64,000 nucleotides of DNA, from positions 1 to 64,000 of the forward strand of contig CAVPIA010000004.1 of the NCBI GenBank assembly GCA_963704875.1, written 5' to 3'. The DNA is from CAMYOC01 sp963704875 (lineage in GTDB: Bacteria; Pseudomonadota; Gammaproteobacteria; Steroidobacterales; XN24). The position numbers were made by a program, and so were the translations under genes. Below the pieces are notes generated by a model. The model was not told the DNA's origin. It worked only from the letters and a program-made list of their open reading frames with translations, and made no database searches. Shown here in pieces: positions 37,178 through 44,939 of the stretch (its first letter is position 1; each line of letters starts with the position of its first letter).

Positions 37178-37204
37178 GCAAGCTTTAAGGCGATGACCGG
37201 CAGC
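37178..37204 (-). repeat. Dispersed repeat, family D, copy 7 (reverse)
   Basis: GCAAGCTTTAAGGCGATGAC then CGGCAGC, with the GCTTTAAGGC variant of the core. Confidence 0.5.
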
Positions 37205-37255
37205 AGAACTACCAGATCCCTGCCCCGCCCCCGTCCAGTGACCTGGTAAGCCAGA

Positions 37256-38215
37256 TCAGTATTCGATGCCCTCCGCTTCGGCGGTGCGGATCAACGCATC
37301 CTCGATCATCGCGCGGGCCCGGGCGGTGGTCACGTGCAGATAGGCATGAAGGGCGGCATCCTGCTCGTTGCGGTTGCGGCATTGGCGACTATAAATTTCG
37401 AACGCGGTGAGGTTGCGAACCAGATCAACCAGATGATGGGGACACTCGCACTCGACCGCCGTGCTCACCCTGGCCAATCGCTGCAGGGCCTGGATCGACA
37501 GCCGGCGTGGCGGTGCCTCATCCGTGTCCACGCTGGCCGGGAGCATGGGGGTGGGCTCGTCTTTGCCGCCAGGCGCCACCGCGCCGCGTGCGCCGACCAG
37601 ATCCCCGATGACGTGAAGATCGACAGGGGAACGAAGGACGGTGACGCCGTCATTGACCAGCCGCTCGACGTCACCCGAGCGCCCGAATCCGTAAATCACC
37701 AGCACCCGATCAGTGCGGGCCAGACGTCGCAGCTCAGCAATCTGCTCGGGCAAATCGGCCTGGATAGTAGGTGCTTCGATGACCAGCGCATCGACTGCCG
37801 CCAGGCTGGCATCGGAGGCGAACCGCCCGGCATCCGTCTCTGCCAACACCACTTCTGTACCCGGCGGTACCGAGTCACTCAACCGCTGGGACAGGGTCTC
37901 GCCAAGGACAGCCAGTTTCACCGTGCCGGAGGACAGCTCGCTGCGGGTCTGGCTGTGATCCTGATAGTTGGAGAGTCGCGCGCGCAGTGCGTCGGTGTCC
38001 TCCGACGCGATCTGGCCAATGCGGTCGCCGCGATCCACCAGGGCCTTGAGCATGGTCAGGCGCTCTACATCATCGTTTGAATAGAGCCGCCGCCCACCGT
38101 CGCTGCGGCCGGATTCGACTGCCTTGTAACGCCGCTCCCAGACGCGCAGCGTGTGTTGAGAAATCCCGGTAAGGCGGGACACCGTGCCGATGGAAAAATC
38201 TTCAGTCGCGGACAT
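37256..38215 (-). CDS. MerR-family regulator (LitR/CarH-like, without visible B12 motif)
   Basis: 319 residues. The MerR helix-turn-helix is at residues 7-70 (FSIGTVSRLTGISQHTLRVW, RRYKAVESGRSDGGRRLYS). The following domain (about 100-210) has the alternating hydrophobic pattern of a Rossmann/B12-binding fold, but the DxHxxG motif that coordinates cobalamin in CarH and LitR is not present. Such short-type regulators may need a partner photoreceptor such as a BLUF protein. It is the next gene after ubiG on the same strand, 40 bases away, and the surrounding genes are the classical light-stress regulon, so I infer it binds the operators at 39007 and 44872. Confidence 0.82.
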   Translation of the reverse strand: MSATEDFSIGTVSRLTGISQHTLRVWERRYKAVESGRSDGGRRLYSNDDVERLTMLKALVDRGDRIGQIASEDTDALRARLSNYQDHSQTRSELSSGTVKLAVLGETLSQRLSDSVPPGTEVVLAETDAGRFASDASLAAVDALVIEAPTIQADLPEQIAELRRLARTDRVLVIYGFGRSGDVERLVNDGVTVLRSPVDLHVIGDLVGARGAVAPGGKDEPTPMLPASVDTDEAPPRRLSIQALQRLARVSTAVECECPHHLVDLVRNLTAFEIYSRQCRNRNEQDAALHAYLHVTTARARAMIEDALIRTAEAEGIEY

Positions 38216-38255
38216 CAGGTCGTCCTCCTAAACAACATTTTTTAAACATCGGCGA

Positions 38256-38990
38256 TCATGTCTCGCGCCGCGTGATGAGCATGTAGTTGACGCCCAGATA
38301 ACCGTGCAGCCGGAATCTGCGGTTCAACGGGTTAACCCCCACGCCGACGCGGTCCTCGACCGCAAATCCGTGTGCATCCAGGATTGTCTCGAGTTCTTTC
38401 GGTGTCGGAAACCGGCGCCACTGGTGCGTACCGCGAGGCAGCCAGCGCAAAATGTACTCGGCTCCGACGATCGCCGCGACCCATGAGGCCAGAGTCCGGT
38501 TGATGGTCGAGATCACCATTACCCCGCCGGGACGGGTGAGCTGGCAGCACGCGCTCAGAAATGCGGGCAGGTCGGCCACATGCTCGACCACTTCCATATT
38601 CAGCACCAGGTCGTAGCGCCGGTCGCCGGTCAACAGCGACTCGGCTGTCGTGGTGTCGTATTCGATATCCAGGCTCTGACTGCGTGCATGCTGGCGGGCG
38701 ATCGCGATATTGCGCCCGGCCACATCGACCCCGTGAACCCGCGCGCCGAACCGCGCCATGGATTCGCTCAACAGACCCGCGCCGCAGCCGATATCCAGCG
38801 TCTCCACGTCTTGCAGCGGACGGTCCGCGGGCAAATCTGGCCAGAACGTGCGCAAGCGTTGCGCCAGATAGTCTCGCCGCAGGGCGTTGAGGCGGTGAAG
38901 GGGCCACATCGGGCCGGCGGCGTCCCACCAGGTGTCGGCCAGGCGGTTGAAGGCGGCGACCTCTGCGGGGTCAATAGTGGTGCTGGACAT
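38256..38990 (-). CDS. ubiG: UbiG: ubiquinone O-methyltransferase
   Basis: About 244 residues, the SAM-dependent methyltransferase that performs both O-methylations of ubiquinone synthesis. Recognisable blocks: EVAAFNRLADTWWDAAGPMWPLH at the N-terminus, motif I in LDIGCGAGLLSESMARFGA, VDVAGRNIAIARQHA, and the FTPKELE-like FPTPKELETIL. ATG 38990 is preferred; another start lies at 39005. The unusual feature is its location in a light-stress cluster, opposite a regulatory operator and next to a COQ7-type gene, suggesting stress-linked quinone supply; it may be an additional copy rather than the housekeeping one. Confidence 0.88.
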   Translation of the reverse strand: MSSTTIDPAEVAAFNRLADTWWDAAGPMWPLHRLNALRRDYLAQRLRTFWPDLPADRPLQDVETLDIGCGAGLLSESMARFGARVHGVDVAGRNIAIARQHARSQSLDIEYDTTTAESLLTGDRRYDLVLNMEVVEHVADLPAFLSACCQLTRPGGVMVISTINRTLASWVAAIVGAEYILRWLPRGTHQWRRFPTPKELETILDAHGFAVEDRVGVGVNPLNRRFRLHGYLGVNYMLITRRET

Positions 38991-39006
38991 AAGTATTCGA
39001 GCCATG

Positions 39007-39028
39007 TGTCTATGTATTGTCTACGTAT
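39007..39028. promoter_or_regulatory. Candidate LitR-type operator, two 11-base direct repeats
   Basis: Two perfect-tandem copies, TGTCTATGTAT (39007-39017) and TGTCTACGTAT (39018-39028), with one mismatch. On the plus strand a TTGACA -35 box starts 26 bases from the first T (39033-39038) with TAGCAT 16 bases on, so the operator lies just upstream of the SDR promoter. On the minus strand TTGTCA (39034-39039), 17 bases and TACATA (39011-39016) form the ubiG/merR promoter, whose spacer and -10 are covered by the operator. A single site could thus repress ubiG-merR and control the SDR operon. Confidence 0.72.
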
Positions 39029-39233
39029 TATATTGACAAATGGCCCCGGATTGCTAGCATGCGACGGACTTTTTGTATCTCGTCGGTTGGATTGCACTGC
39101 TTATACCGCACTGGGCTCGCCCGTTGCGGGGCGGGCCCGGAAAACAGTCGGGGTCCCCGCAGTTTTGCGATCACCGGGCCCGATTCATTGTTTTACGTCG
39201 TATGTATCGGCGAAATCGTCAAAGGACAACACA

Positions 39234-39989
39234 TTGGAAGACACAGGACACATCGCTCTGGTGCAGGGCGCCAGCCGCGGAATCGGCCTGGAGTTCGTCC
39301 GCCAGCTTGCCCAACGCCCGGACATGGCGCGGGTCTTCGCCAGCTGTCGCGATCCCGCCGCAGCCGACACCCTGCGCGCGCTCGGTGGCAACGCCCCAAT
39401 CGAAACGCTGGCCCTGGACGTGGAAGATGAGGACAGCATCCGTGCGGCCGCCGAACAGATGTCCGCCACGGTCTCCCGGCTCGACCTGTTGATCAACTGC
39501 GCCGGTCTGCTGCACGACGGTCAGAAGATGGGGCCGGAGCGGCGGCTCGATCAACTGGATCCTGACAGTCTGCAGCGCAGTTTTGCGGTCAACGCCATCG
39601 GCCCTGCCCTGGTGGTCAAGCAATTCCGCACCCTGCTGCAGGCATCAGAGCGAGCTGTGGTGGCCAATATCTCCGCCCGCGTCGGAAGCATCACCGATAA
39701 CCGGCTGGGCGGCTGGTATGCGTATCGCGCGTCCAAGGCCGCGCAGAACATGCTTACCCGCTCCATGGCTATCGAGCTGGGCCGCGGCGCCCGCCCGGTG
39801 ACCCTGATATCGCTGCACCCGGGCACCGTGGATACGGATCTGTCCCGGCCGTTCCAGCGCAACGTGCCGGACGGCAAGCTGTTCAGCACCGAGCGTGCGG
39901 TGGGGCAGCTGCTGGCGATCATCGATGGCGTCACTGCGGCAGACAGCGGCCGGTTCTTCGCCTGGGACGGCAGCGAGATTCCCTGGTAG
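39234..39989 (+). CDS. Short-chain dehydrogenase/reductase of the light-response cluster
   Basis: About 251 residues, apparently beginning at TTG 39234 with AAAGGA eight bases upstream; no in-frame ATG is near. Cofactor motif GASRGIG near the N-terminus, NCAGLLHD, and the active-site YAYRASKAAQN (Tyr and Lys). Probably NAD(P)H-dependent; the substrate is not known. Homologous SDR genes are typical members of LitR-controlled light clusters in Gammaproteobacteria. It heads the plus-strand operon SDR - DUF2256 - DUF427. Confidence 0.85.
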   Translation: MEDTGHIALVQGASRGIGLEFVRQLAQRPDMARVFASCRDPAAADTLRALGGNAPIETLALDVEDEDSIRAAAEQMSATVSRLDLLINCAGLLHDGQKMGPERRLDQLDPDSLQRSFAVNAIGPALVVKQFRTLLQASERAVVANISARVGSITDNRLGGWYAYRASKAAQNMLTRSMAIELGRGARPVTLISLHPGTVDTDLSRPFQRNVPDGKLFSTERAVGQLLAIIDGVTAADSGRFFAWDGSEIPW

Positions 39990-40012
39990 AAATTCGCCCG
40001 GTAGAAATACGG

Positions 40013-40231
40013 ATGGGATCCATGCTGCGAAAGGGCGACTTGCCGACAAAGAATTGCGCCCGCTGCGGCCGCCCCTTTACCTGGCGTCGAAAGTGGGCCG
40101 GCTGCTGGAGCGAAGTCCGCTACTGCTCAAAACGCTGCCGCGCCGCTCGCTCAAGTACGCAGCCCGCTAAAAAGGACCCCGAAAAAATGGACCCCGAAAA
40201 AATCGAGAATCGCCATGTTGTTCAGGCCTGA
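40013..40231 (+). CDS. DUF2256 zinc-ribbon-like protein
   Basis: 72 residues or 69 if the ATG at 40022 is used. The DUF2256 motif is complete: LPTKNCARCGRPFTWRRKW and RYCSKRCRAAR, giving a Cys4 site. The rest is a Lys/Asp/Glu/Pro-rich tail containing the repeated KKDPEKMDPEKIE, which looks like a slippage product. DUF2256 genes are usually beside cryptochrome or photolyase genes. Its function is unknown. It overlaps the next gene's start by 17 bases. Confidence 0.82.
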   Translation: MGSMLRKGDLPTKNCARCGRPFTWRRKWAGCWSEVRYCSKRCRAARSSTQPAKKDPEKMDPEKIENRHVVQA

Positions 40232-40715
40232 ACCCGTCAAACCAGGCCCGGACCAGGAATCGGTCTGGGACTATCCGCGACCGCCGCGTCTGGAGCCGGT
40301 CAGCGAGCGTCTTCGGGTCATCTTCGCTGACCAGGTCATCGCTGACACGTATCAGGGATTCCGGGTTCTGGAAACCAGTCATCCGCCGGTCTATTACATC
40401 CCGCCGGCCGACCTGCGCCAGGAATTCCTGTTGGCCGAAGCCGCTCGCTCTTTTTGCGAGTTCAAGGGTGCCGCCCGCTACTGGACCGTGGATGTCCAGG
40501 GCCGGCGTTCGGAAAAAGCCGCCTGGAGCTACCCGACGCCCAGCGAGCGGTTCCGGCCGATCAAGGACTATCTGGCTTTCTACGCCTCACGAGTGGACAC
40601 ATGTTACGTCGGCGAGGAACAGGTAGAACCCCAGGCCGGGGATTTCTATGGCGGCTGGGTGACCTCGCGGGTGACAGGCCCGTTCAAAGGCGGCCCTGGC
40701 TCGATGGGCTGGTAG
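40215..40715 (+). CDS. DUF427 domain protein
   Basis: 166 residues with the DUF427 pattern: VWDYPRPPRLEPVSERLRV, VIADTYQGFRVLETSHPPVYYIP, then FCEFKGAARYWTVDVQGRR and AWSYPTPSERFRPIKDYLAFY. The family adopts a small beta-fold of unknown activity and occurs in stress and photoreactivation gene groups. It is the last gene of the plus-strand operon. The convergent CIA30-like gene ends about 120 bases away. Confidence 0.85.
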   Translation: MLFRPEPVKPGPDQESVWDYPRPPRLEPVSERLRVIFADQVIADTYQGFRVLETSHPPVYYIPPADLRQEFLLAEAARSFCEFKGAARYWTVDVQGRRSEKAAWSYPTPSERFRPIKDYLAFYASRVDTCYVGEEQVEPQAGDFYGGWVTSRVTGPFKGGPGSMGW

Positions 40716-40833
40716 CGTGCGTCGCGATCGACTGCCCGCTGGCATCGCAACGACGGTCCTTCACCGCGATCAAATCAGCGCACAAAGAACAAATAGCGGG
40801 CGGCACTGCCCCGTCGGCTGACGCGGCCGGGGG

Positions 40834-41433
40834 TCAGTAAAAGGCGATCTCGCAAACCGCCAGATCGGCGGAAAATTCGCGCCCGATCGCGACCAGCCCG
40901 ATCCGCCGAAGTCTGCTCCGGTCGAGCGGAAGCTCCAGACGGTAAGGCTGGAATTCAGCGAACGGCAGGTCGATCGTCTGCCAATCCGCACCGGCAGTGA
41001 ATTGGGCCCGGTATGACTGCCAGGGCCGTCTGTTATCGGGCGTGCGCAGATGGACAGAGTAGGATTCGCCGTTGCCGCGCACGATCAGACGAAGCCCCGT
41101 GTATCCGGATGCATCAAAGCTGCGGCCCCAGGTGCCCAGATCGAGCGCCGCCTGGATAAAGCCGCCGTTGTTGTCGAGACGCACTTCACCGGTTAAACGC
41201 AGACATGCGCGGCCATCGATCTCCTCGTAGGACACCGTCTCGTTGGAAACGCCACCCATGACCCGGTCGCTGAAACCACGCCAGCGCGTGTCGAGACGCG
41301 AGCCTTGTTTCGGATTCGTGAAATCGTCTATCAACATGACCGTATCCGCCGCCTGAGAGGACATCGCGCCCGCAGAGATCAGGCCGCACACAGCAAAGCT
41401 TATCAGGACCGCAGTACATCGTAGCCTTGCCAT
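40834..41433 (-). CDS. Secreted CIA30-like protein
   Basis: 199 residues with a signal peptide (ending near SSQAAD) and a jelly-roll domain like complex I intermediate-associated protein CIA30: IDDFTNPKQGSRLDTRWRGF, RVMGGVSNETVSYEE, FDASGYTGLRLIVRGNGESY and LPFAEFQPY. In bacteria this domain has no proven function; it is carbohydrate-binding-like. It follows the permuted cryptochrome gene on the same strand after 12 bases, so it is likely the last gene of that operon. Confidence 0.8.
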   Translation of the reverse strand: MARLRCTAVLISFAVCGLISAGAMSSQAADTVMLIDDFTNPKQGSRLDTRWRGFSDRVMGGVSNETVSYEEIDGRACLRLTGEVRLDNNGGFIQAALDLGTWGRSFDASGYTGLRLIVRGNGESYSVHLRTPDNRRPWQSYRAQFTAGADWQTIDLPFAEFQPYRLELPLDRSRLRRIGLVAIGREFSADLAVCEIAFY

Positions 41434-41445
41434 TATTCGATCTCC

Positions 41446-42762
41446 TCAGGCGGCCGAAGCTTCGGAACCAGTCATCGCCCGGACCAGCGTCGGGATCTGC
41501 TTGCGGAACGGGAAAAACCCTCGTGTGGCATGAGGCCAGGCGCGCCGATCATAATCCCGCAGCATCGGCACCAGGCTGATGCGATGTTTGGCCAGGGCAT
41601 CGCCCAGCACGGCCGTCGCCTCCGCGGTGGGCCCCACCGGGACATAGGGAGTGATGAGTTGTTTCAGCTGGCTATCGACGGCCCACTCCACAATTTTCTC
41701 GACGTCGCAATCCAAGTCCGTCGAATCCGTCAGTTCGACCCGGACTTCAGCGGTCAATCCTGCGCGCTCGAGGGCATCATCCACCGCGCCGCTGACAAAG
41801 CTCCGTACCAGAGCTGAGGTGCCCAGGGGCGAGCGCCGTCCGGTGGCCGTCAGGATGGCGATATTAGCAGTGGGCATCGAATCTTTGAGCAAAGACAGCG
41901 GATCCAGATCTTCCTCTGTCAACAACAAGCCGGTCGCCAGATCGGATTCCGGTGGCCCGATATTCGACGGTGCAAGCTCCGATGGCCCAGGCTCCGATGG
42001 CCCAGGCTCCGATGGCCCAGGCTCCGATGGGCCAAGGTCCCGTGGCGCAGTAGCAACGGGCATCGGGCCGCACGGTAGCGCAGGCGCCACGGTGGACAGC
42101 TCGGGCGGATCGAAACGCCCCTCGGTGAAACGGGCAATGTTGGCTCGCCGGGCGAGATAGGTCTTGCCGCGAGTCTGGAGTCCTGCGACCCAGCGCCAGG
42201 ACAGGGTGTTGGATGCGGGGTCTCCATCGAGCAGATGACGCAGAAAGAAGTCGGCCCCCAGTTCCCAGGGGAGCTTCAGGGTGAAGATCCAGATACTGGC
42301 AAACCACATCCGCGCATGATTGTGCAGATACCCGGTGTCGATCAGCTCGACGGCCCAGGCGTCGAAACATTCGATGCCCGTCCTGCCCTTGGTTGCCGTC
42401 AGCCAGCGATCATCCAGGCTGGCATCACGATCCAGATCGCGGACCAACTCTGACACCCGCGCCCGGTAATCAGCCCAGACCCCGGGATGAAGCTCCAGCC
42501 ATCCCTTCCAGTAGGTGCGCCAGAAGACTTCCTGGATGAACTTCTCGGCGGCGGACAAGCTGTGGTGCTCCAACACCGCGGCGATCACCTCCTGTTCCGG
42601 CAGCAGCCGGTGACGGATCCAGGGTGAGAGCGTGGATACCGCGGTATGAGCCCCCGGTCCGCGATCAAAATTGCGTTCCCGGGCGTACGCGCGTCCGGCG
42701 CGAGGGAGAAACGCGTCCAGTCGCCGCAAGGCTTCCGCCCGTGTGGGATGCCAGTCTGTCAT
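41446..42762 (-). CDS. Cryptochrome/photolyase-like protein with permuted domain order
   Basis: About 438 residues. The FAD-binding helical domain comes first (residues 1-240): LSPWIRHRLL, FIQEVFWRTYWKGWLE, TGYLHNHARMWFAS, LLDGDPASNTLSWRWVAG. A Pro/Ser/Gly-rich linker (about 245-275) contains four GPSEP-type units from a tandem DNA repeat. The C-terminal 170 residues look like the photolyase alpha/beta antenna domain (ITPYVPVGPTAEATAV, RAWPHATRGFFPFRKQIP), which is normally N-terminal. So the gene appears circularly permuted. I chose ATG 42762; the frame also extends to GTG 42807. It may be a light sensor or repair enzyme; its role is unproven. Confidence 0.8.
   Translation of the reverse strand: MTDWHPTRAEALRRLDAFLPRAGRAYARERNFDRGPGAHTAVSTLSPWIRHRLLPEQEVIAAVLEHHSLSAAEKFIQEVFWRTYWKGWLELHPGVWADYRARVSELVRDLDRDASLDDRWLTATKGRTGIECFDAWAVELIDTGYLHNHARMWFASIWIFTLKLPWELGADFFLRHLLDGDPASNTLSWRWVAGLQTRGKTYLARRANIARFTEGRFDPPELSTVAPALPCGPMPVATAPRDLGPSEPGPSEPGPSEPGPSELAPSNIGPPESDLATGLLLTEEDLDPLSLLKDSMPTANIAILTATGRRSPLGTSALVRSFVSGAVDDALERAGLTAEVRVELTDSTDLDCDVEKIVEWAVDSQLKQLITPYVPVGPTAEATAVLGDALAKHRISLVPMLRDYDRRAWPHATRGFFPFRKQIPTLVRAMTGSEASAA
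41966..42041 (-). repeat. 15-base tandem repeat encoding GPSEP units
   Basis: Several copies of a 15-base unit (GATGGCCCAGGCTCC and variants) encode the linker between the two domains of the cryptochrome-like protein. Copy number is likely variable by slippage. Confidence 0.75.
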
Positions 42763-42826
42763 CGGGGTTCGGAGCTCACGCCAGGTATTTTCACCCGCAC
42801 TGACCACTCACAGGTACCACTCATAG

Positions 42827-43735
42827 TTACAGGCGCCGGGCCAGCACCACGGCTGCACGGGATCCGGCCCCGACCAGCCAGCGCCACGCCCGAGGGGCGA
42901 GACCGGCAGGGCGGGCGAGAGACGCGCGGGCTTCGTCGCGATGGTGGATTTCATCCTCCCGACACGCCGCCAGCAGCGAACGCAGCTCAGGATGCAGATC
43001 GAGCGCGTCGAGCTTGCGAATCTGATCTGCGTAATGGTGATCGACGAAGGATTCGACGGCGTCGATGGTGGCGTAGACGGCGCCGCGTCCGAGCAGGGCC
43101 GGCAAAGCGCCGGTGAGGAATCCGGCGGCGCGCCACACGGGCAACAGGCGACCGCGGTCTTCGACAGGAAGCACCGCTTCGATTCGTTCCAGATGCGAGC
43201 GCTCGGTCGCCATATGGGCTTCGGCGAATCTGCGGATTTCCGGGTCCCGGGAGGTTTTGAGGATGCCGCGGTAGATCGCGACGGCCCCGGTCTCTCCAGC
43301 GTGGTCGGATCGCAGATCCCGGACCAGCCAGCGAGGGAAGCCATCCGCACGCAGCTTCGTTCGGGCTGCGGCCCGGGCCTGCAGGCGTGGACGGATTTTT
43401 AGAAACAGCTCATAGCCGTAATCAAGCAGCCACGCCAGCGGCGGCAGACGAAAAAGCCGCCCGAGAGGACGGAATCCGGGCAGCGCCTGCCATAGCCGGG
43501 AGAAGGCGGCGCCGCCGGACGTAAGTTCTCCACGGGCGTCGCGCACGTGGAATCGGGCCAGTGCCTGAGCGCGAGTCAGATCCGGTGCGAGGGTGGCCGC
43601 GCCGGTCTGGCTGACGTCGATCCAGCGCACGGCGTCGGCACCCTCGCGGCGGCGGTAAAACGAGATTTCCTTCTCGCACAGCGGACACGCGCCATCGTAA
43701 AAGACGGTCACTCGATCATTACTGCAAGCAGACAT
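42827..43735 (-). CDS. Fusion of DCC thiol-disulfide domain and COQ7-type di-iron hydroxylase
   Basis: 302 residues. The first 110 are a DCC (DUF393) domain with the CxxC motif in VFYDGACPLCEKEIS and the conserved RWIDVSQ. A connector with RPLGRLF and WLLDYGYELF leads to a C-terminal demethoxyubiquinone hydroxylase-type ferritin-like domain (about 140-290): iron ligands in DHAGETGAVAIYRG, ATERSHLE, DAVESFVDHHY and CREDEIHHRDEA. COQ7 hydroxylates a ubiquinone precursor; the fused DCC domain might supply or sense reduction. Its companion ubiG lies 4 kb away, in the same cluster. Confidence 0.85.
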   Translation of the reverse strand: MSACSNDRVTVFYDGACPLCEKEISFYRRREGADAVRWIDVSQTGAATLAPDLTRAQALARFHVRDARGELTSGGAAFSRLWQALPGFRPLGRLFRLPPLAWLLDYGYELFLKIRPRLQARAAARTKLRADGFPRWLVRDLRSDHAGETGAVAIYRGILKTSRDPEIRRFAEAHMATERSHLERIEAVLPVEDRGRLLPVWRAAGFLTGALPALLGRGAVYATIDAVESFVDHHYADQIRKLDALDLHPELRSLLAACREDEIHHRDEARASLARPAGLAPRAWRWLVGAGSRAAVVLARRL

Positions 43736-43781
43736 GATGATTCAGCTTTGCGTCAAAACCGGCGTGGGGAAATCGCCGGGC

Positions 43782-44135
43782 CTACTGAGGCTTGGGGACC
43801 CAGGCGTTGCACCAGCCGCCGGCCTTGACCGCCTTGCCCGGGAAGATAGCGCAGGGGGCTGCGCCTTCCTTGCCCTGGCCCTGGTATAGCGAGCAGTTGT
43901 AACAAAACTGCTTGCTGCCTGCTTCGCCGGCCCGCTTTGGAAACTTGGCCGTGTCTGTGCTGGCCGCGTCGTGTACATAGCCCAACTGGGTCGCGGTCGG
44001 CGAATTCTCATCGACAAGCGGCAGATCGGCGGCGTGGACGGTCCGGTAGGCCAGCGAAGCCAGAGGCAGGTACGCGAGGCTGGTCATACCTAACTTCAGG
44101 AACTGCCTGCGATCGTTGCGGTTGTTTTCTTTCAT
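43782..44135 (-). CDS. High-potential iron-sulfur protein (HiPIP)
   Basis: About 117 residues with a twin-arginine signal (RRQFLKLG) and the cysteine pattern of HiPIP, CYNC then two single cysteines (PCAIFPGK, GGWCNAW), which bind a 4Fe-4S cluster. A small periplasmic electron carrier. ATG 44135 directly follows an intrinsic terminator and has GAAGGAGA upstream. In this cluster it is probably coupled to redox protection. Confidence 0.9.
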   Translation of the reverse strand: MKENNRNDRRQFLKLGMTSLAYLPLASLAYRTVHAADLPLVDENSPTATQLGYVHDAASTDTAKFPKRAGEAGSKQFCYNCSLYQGQGKEGAAPCAIFPGKAVKAGGWCNAWVPKPQ

Positions 44136-44150
44136 GGTCAGTCTCCTTCG

Positions 44151-44182
44151 AAAAAAGAGGCCGGCGGGGGGGACCGCCGGCC
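44151..44182 (-). terminator. Intrinsic terminator between fasciclin and HiPIP genes
   Basis: On the minus strand the stem GGCCGGCGG / CCGCCGGCC, with a loop of about six bases, is followed by CTCTTTTTTC. It sits inside the presumed operon and would reduce but perhaps not stop transcription into HiPIP. Confidence 0.75.
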
Positions 44183-44243
44183 AAGGGTGTGGTTTCAGAA
44201 ACTGAAACCTGGGGGGCATGAGTTCCGAGTCATGCAGAGCGAA

Positions 44244-44780
44244 CTAGCTGGCCGGCGGCAGGATCACTTCGTCGATGACGTGGATCACGCCATTGCTGGC
44301 CTGGATATCGGTGGCGGTGACGGCGGCCTGATTGACGCGTACGCCCTCGGCTGCAACCGTGATATCGATCGTCGCACCGTTCACGGTATCCGCCTGTTCA
44401 AGCGTGACGACGTCGGCTGCCATCACTTTCCCGGGTACGACGTGGTAGGTGAGGATGGCGATGAGCTGGTCCTTGTTCTCCGGCTTCAGCAGCGTCTCGA
44501 CGGTCCCGGCCGGAAGCTTGGCGAAGGCGGCGTCAGTGGGCGCGAAGACGGTGAAGGGACCGTCGCCCTGCAGCGTTCCGATCAGGCCGGCGGCTTCGAG
44601 CGCGGCAGCCAGGGTCGTAAAGTCCCCGGCGGAGACGGCTACTTCGACGATGTCAGCCTTTTGGGCTTTCATTTCGCCGTGGTGTCCGGCGGAAACAGGC
44701 GACACGAGGAAGACAGCCAACAATAAGGTGGCCTGGGCGACGAGGAATCCGGCGAGCGGGTTCTTTTTAAAGGCAATCAT
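44244..44780 (-). CDS. Secreted fasciclin-domain protein
   Basis: 178 residues. Signal peptide ending near PVSAGHH, then one FAS1 domain: DFTTLAAALEAAGLIGTLQG, the family block GPFTVFAPTDAAFAKLP, ILTYHVVPGKVMAADVV, and the closing IQASNGVIHVIDEVILPP. Bacterial single-domain fasciclins are often light- or stress-induced surface proteins. It is the first gene of the minus-strand operon, with the promoter and operator just upstream. Confidence 0.9.
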   Translation of the reverse strand: MIAFKKNPLAGFLVAQATLLLAVFLVSPVSAGHHGEMKAQKADIVEVAVSAGDFTTLAAALEAAGLIGTLQGDGPFTVFAPTDAAFAKLPAGTVETLLKPENKDQLIAILTYHVVPGKVMAADVVTLEQADTVNGATIDITVAAEGVRVNQAAVTATDIQASNGVIHVIDEVILPPAS

Positions 44781-44817
44781 TGGCGATCTCCAGTTCAGTT
44801 AGTTGCGATGTGGGGCG

Positions 44818-44872
44818 AAGTTTAACTAATTTCTATCCTTTGTCAAGCTTTATAATAGAAATTACATAGACA
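44818..44872 (-). promoter_or_regulatory. Promoter with LitR-type operator upstream of the fasciclin operon
   Basis: On the minus strand the operator core TGTCTATGTA (44863-44872) is followed by a second, weaker TTTCTATTATA half. TTGACA (44841-44846) is the -35 box and AAACTT (44818-44823) lies 17 bases on. The distance from the first T of TGTCTATGTA to TTGACA is 26 bases, the same as in the SDR promoter at 39007. The operator is thus shared by both operons. Confidence 0.7.
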
Positions 44873-44939
44873 TTGTATGGATTGGGCTGATGGCGACGGG
44901 GTCGCAGGGCGCAAGGGTTCCGGGCTACGTCGTACCGAG

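Noticed and set aside
41966..42041. CRISPR-like short array
   Set aside because: The 15-base units are contiguous with no spacers and encode a Pro/Ser-rich linker in frame.
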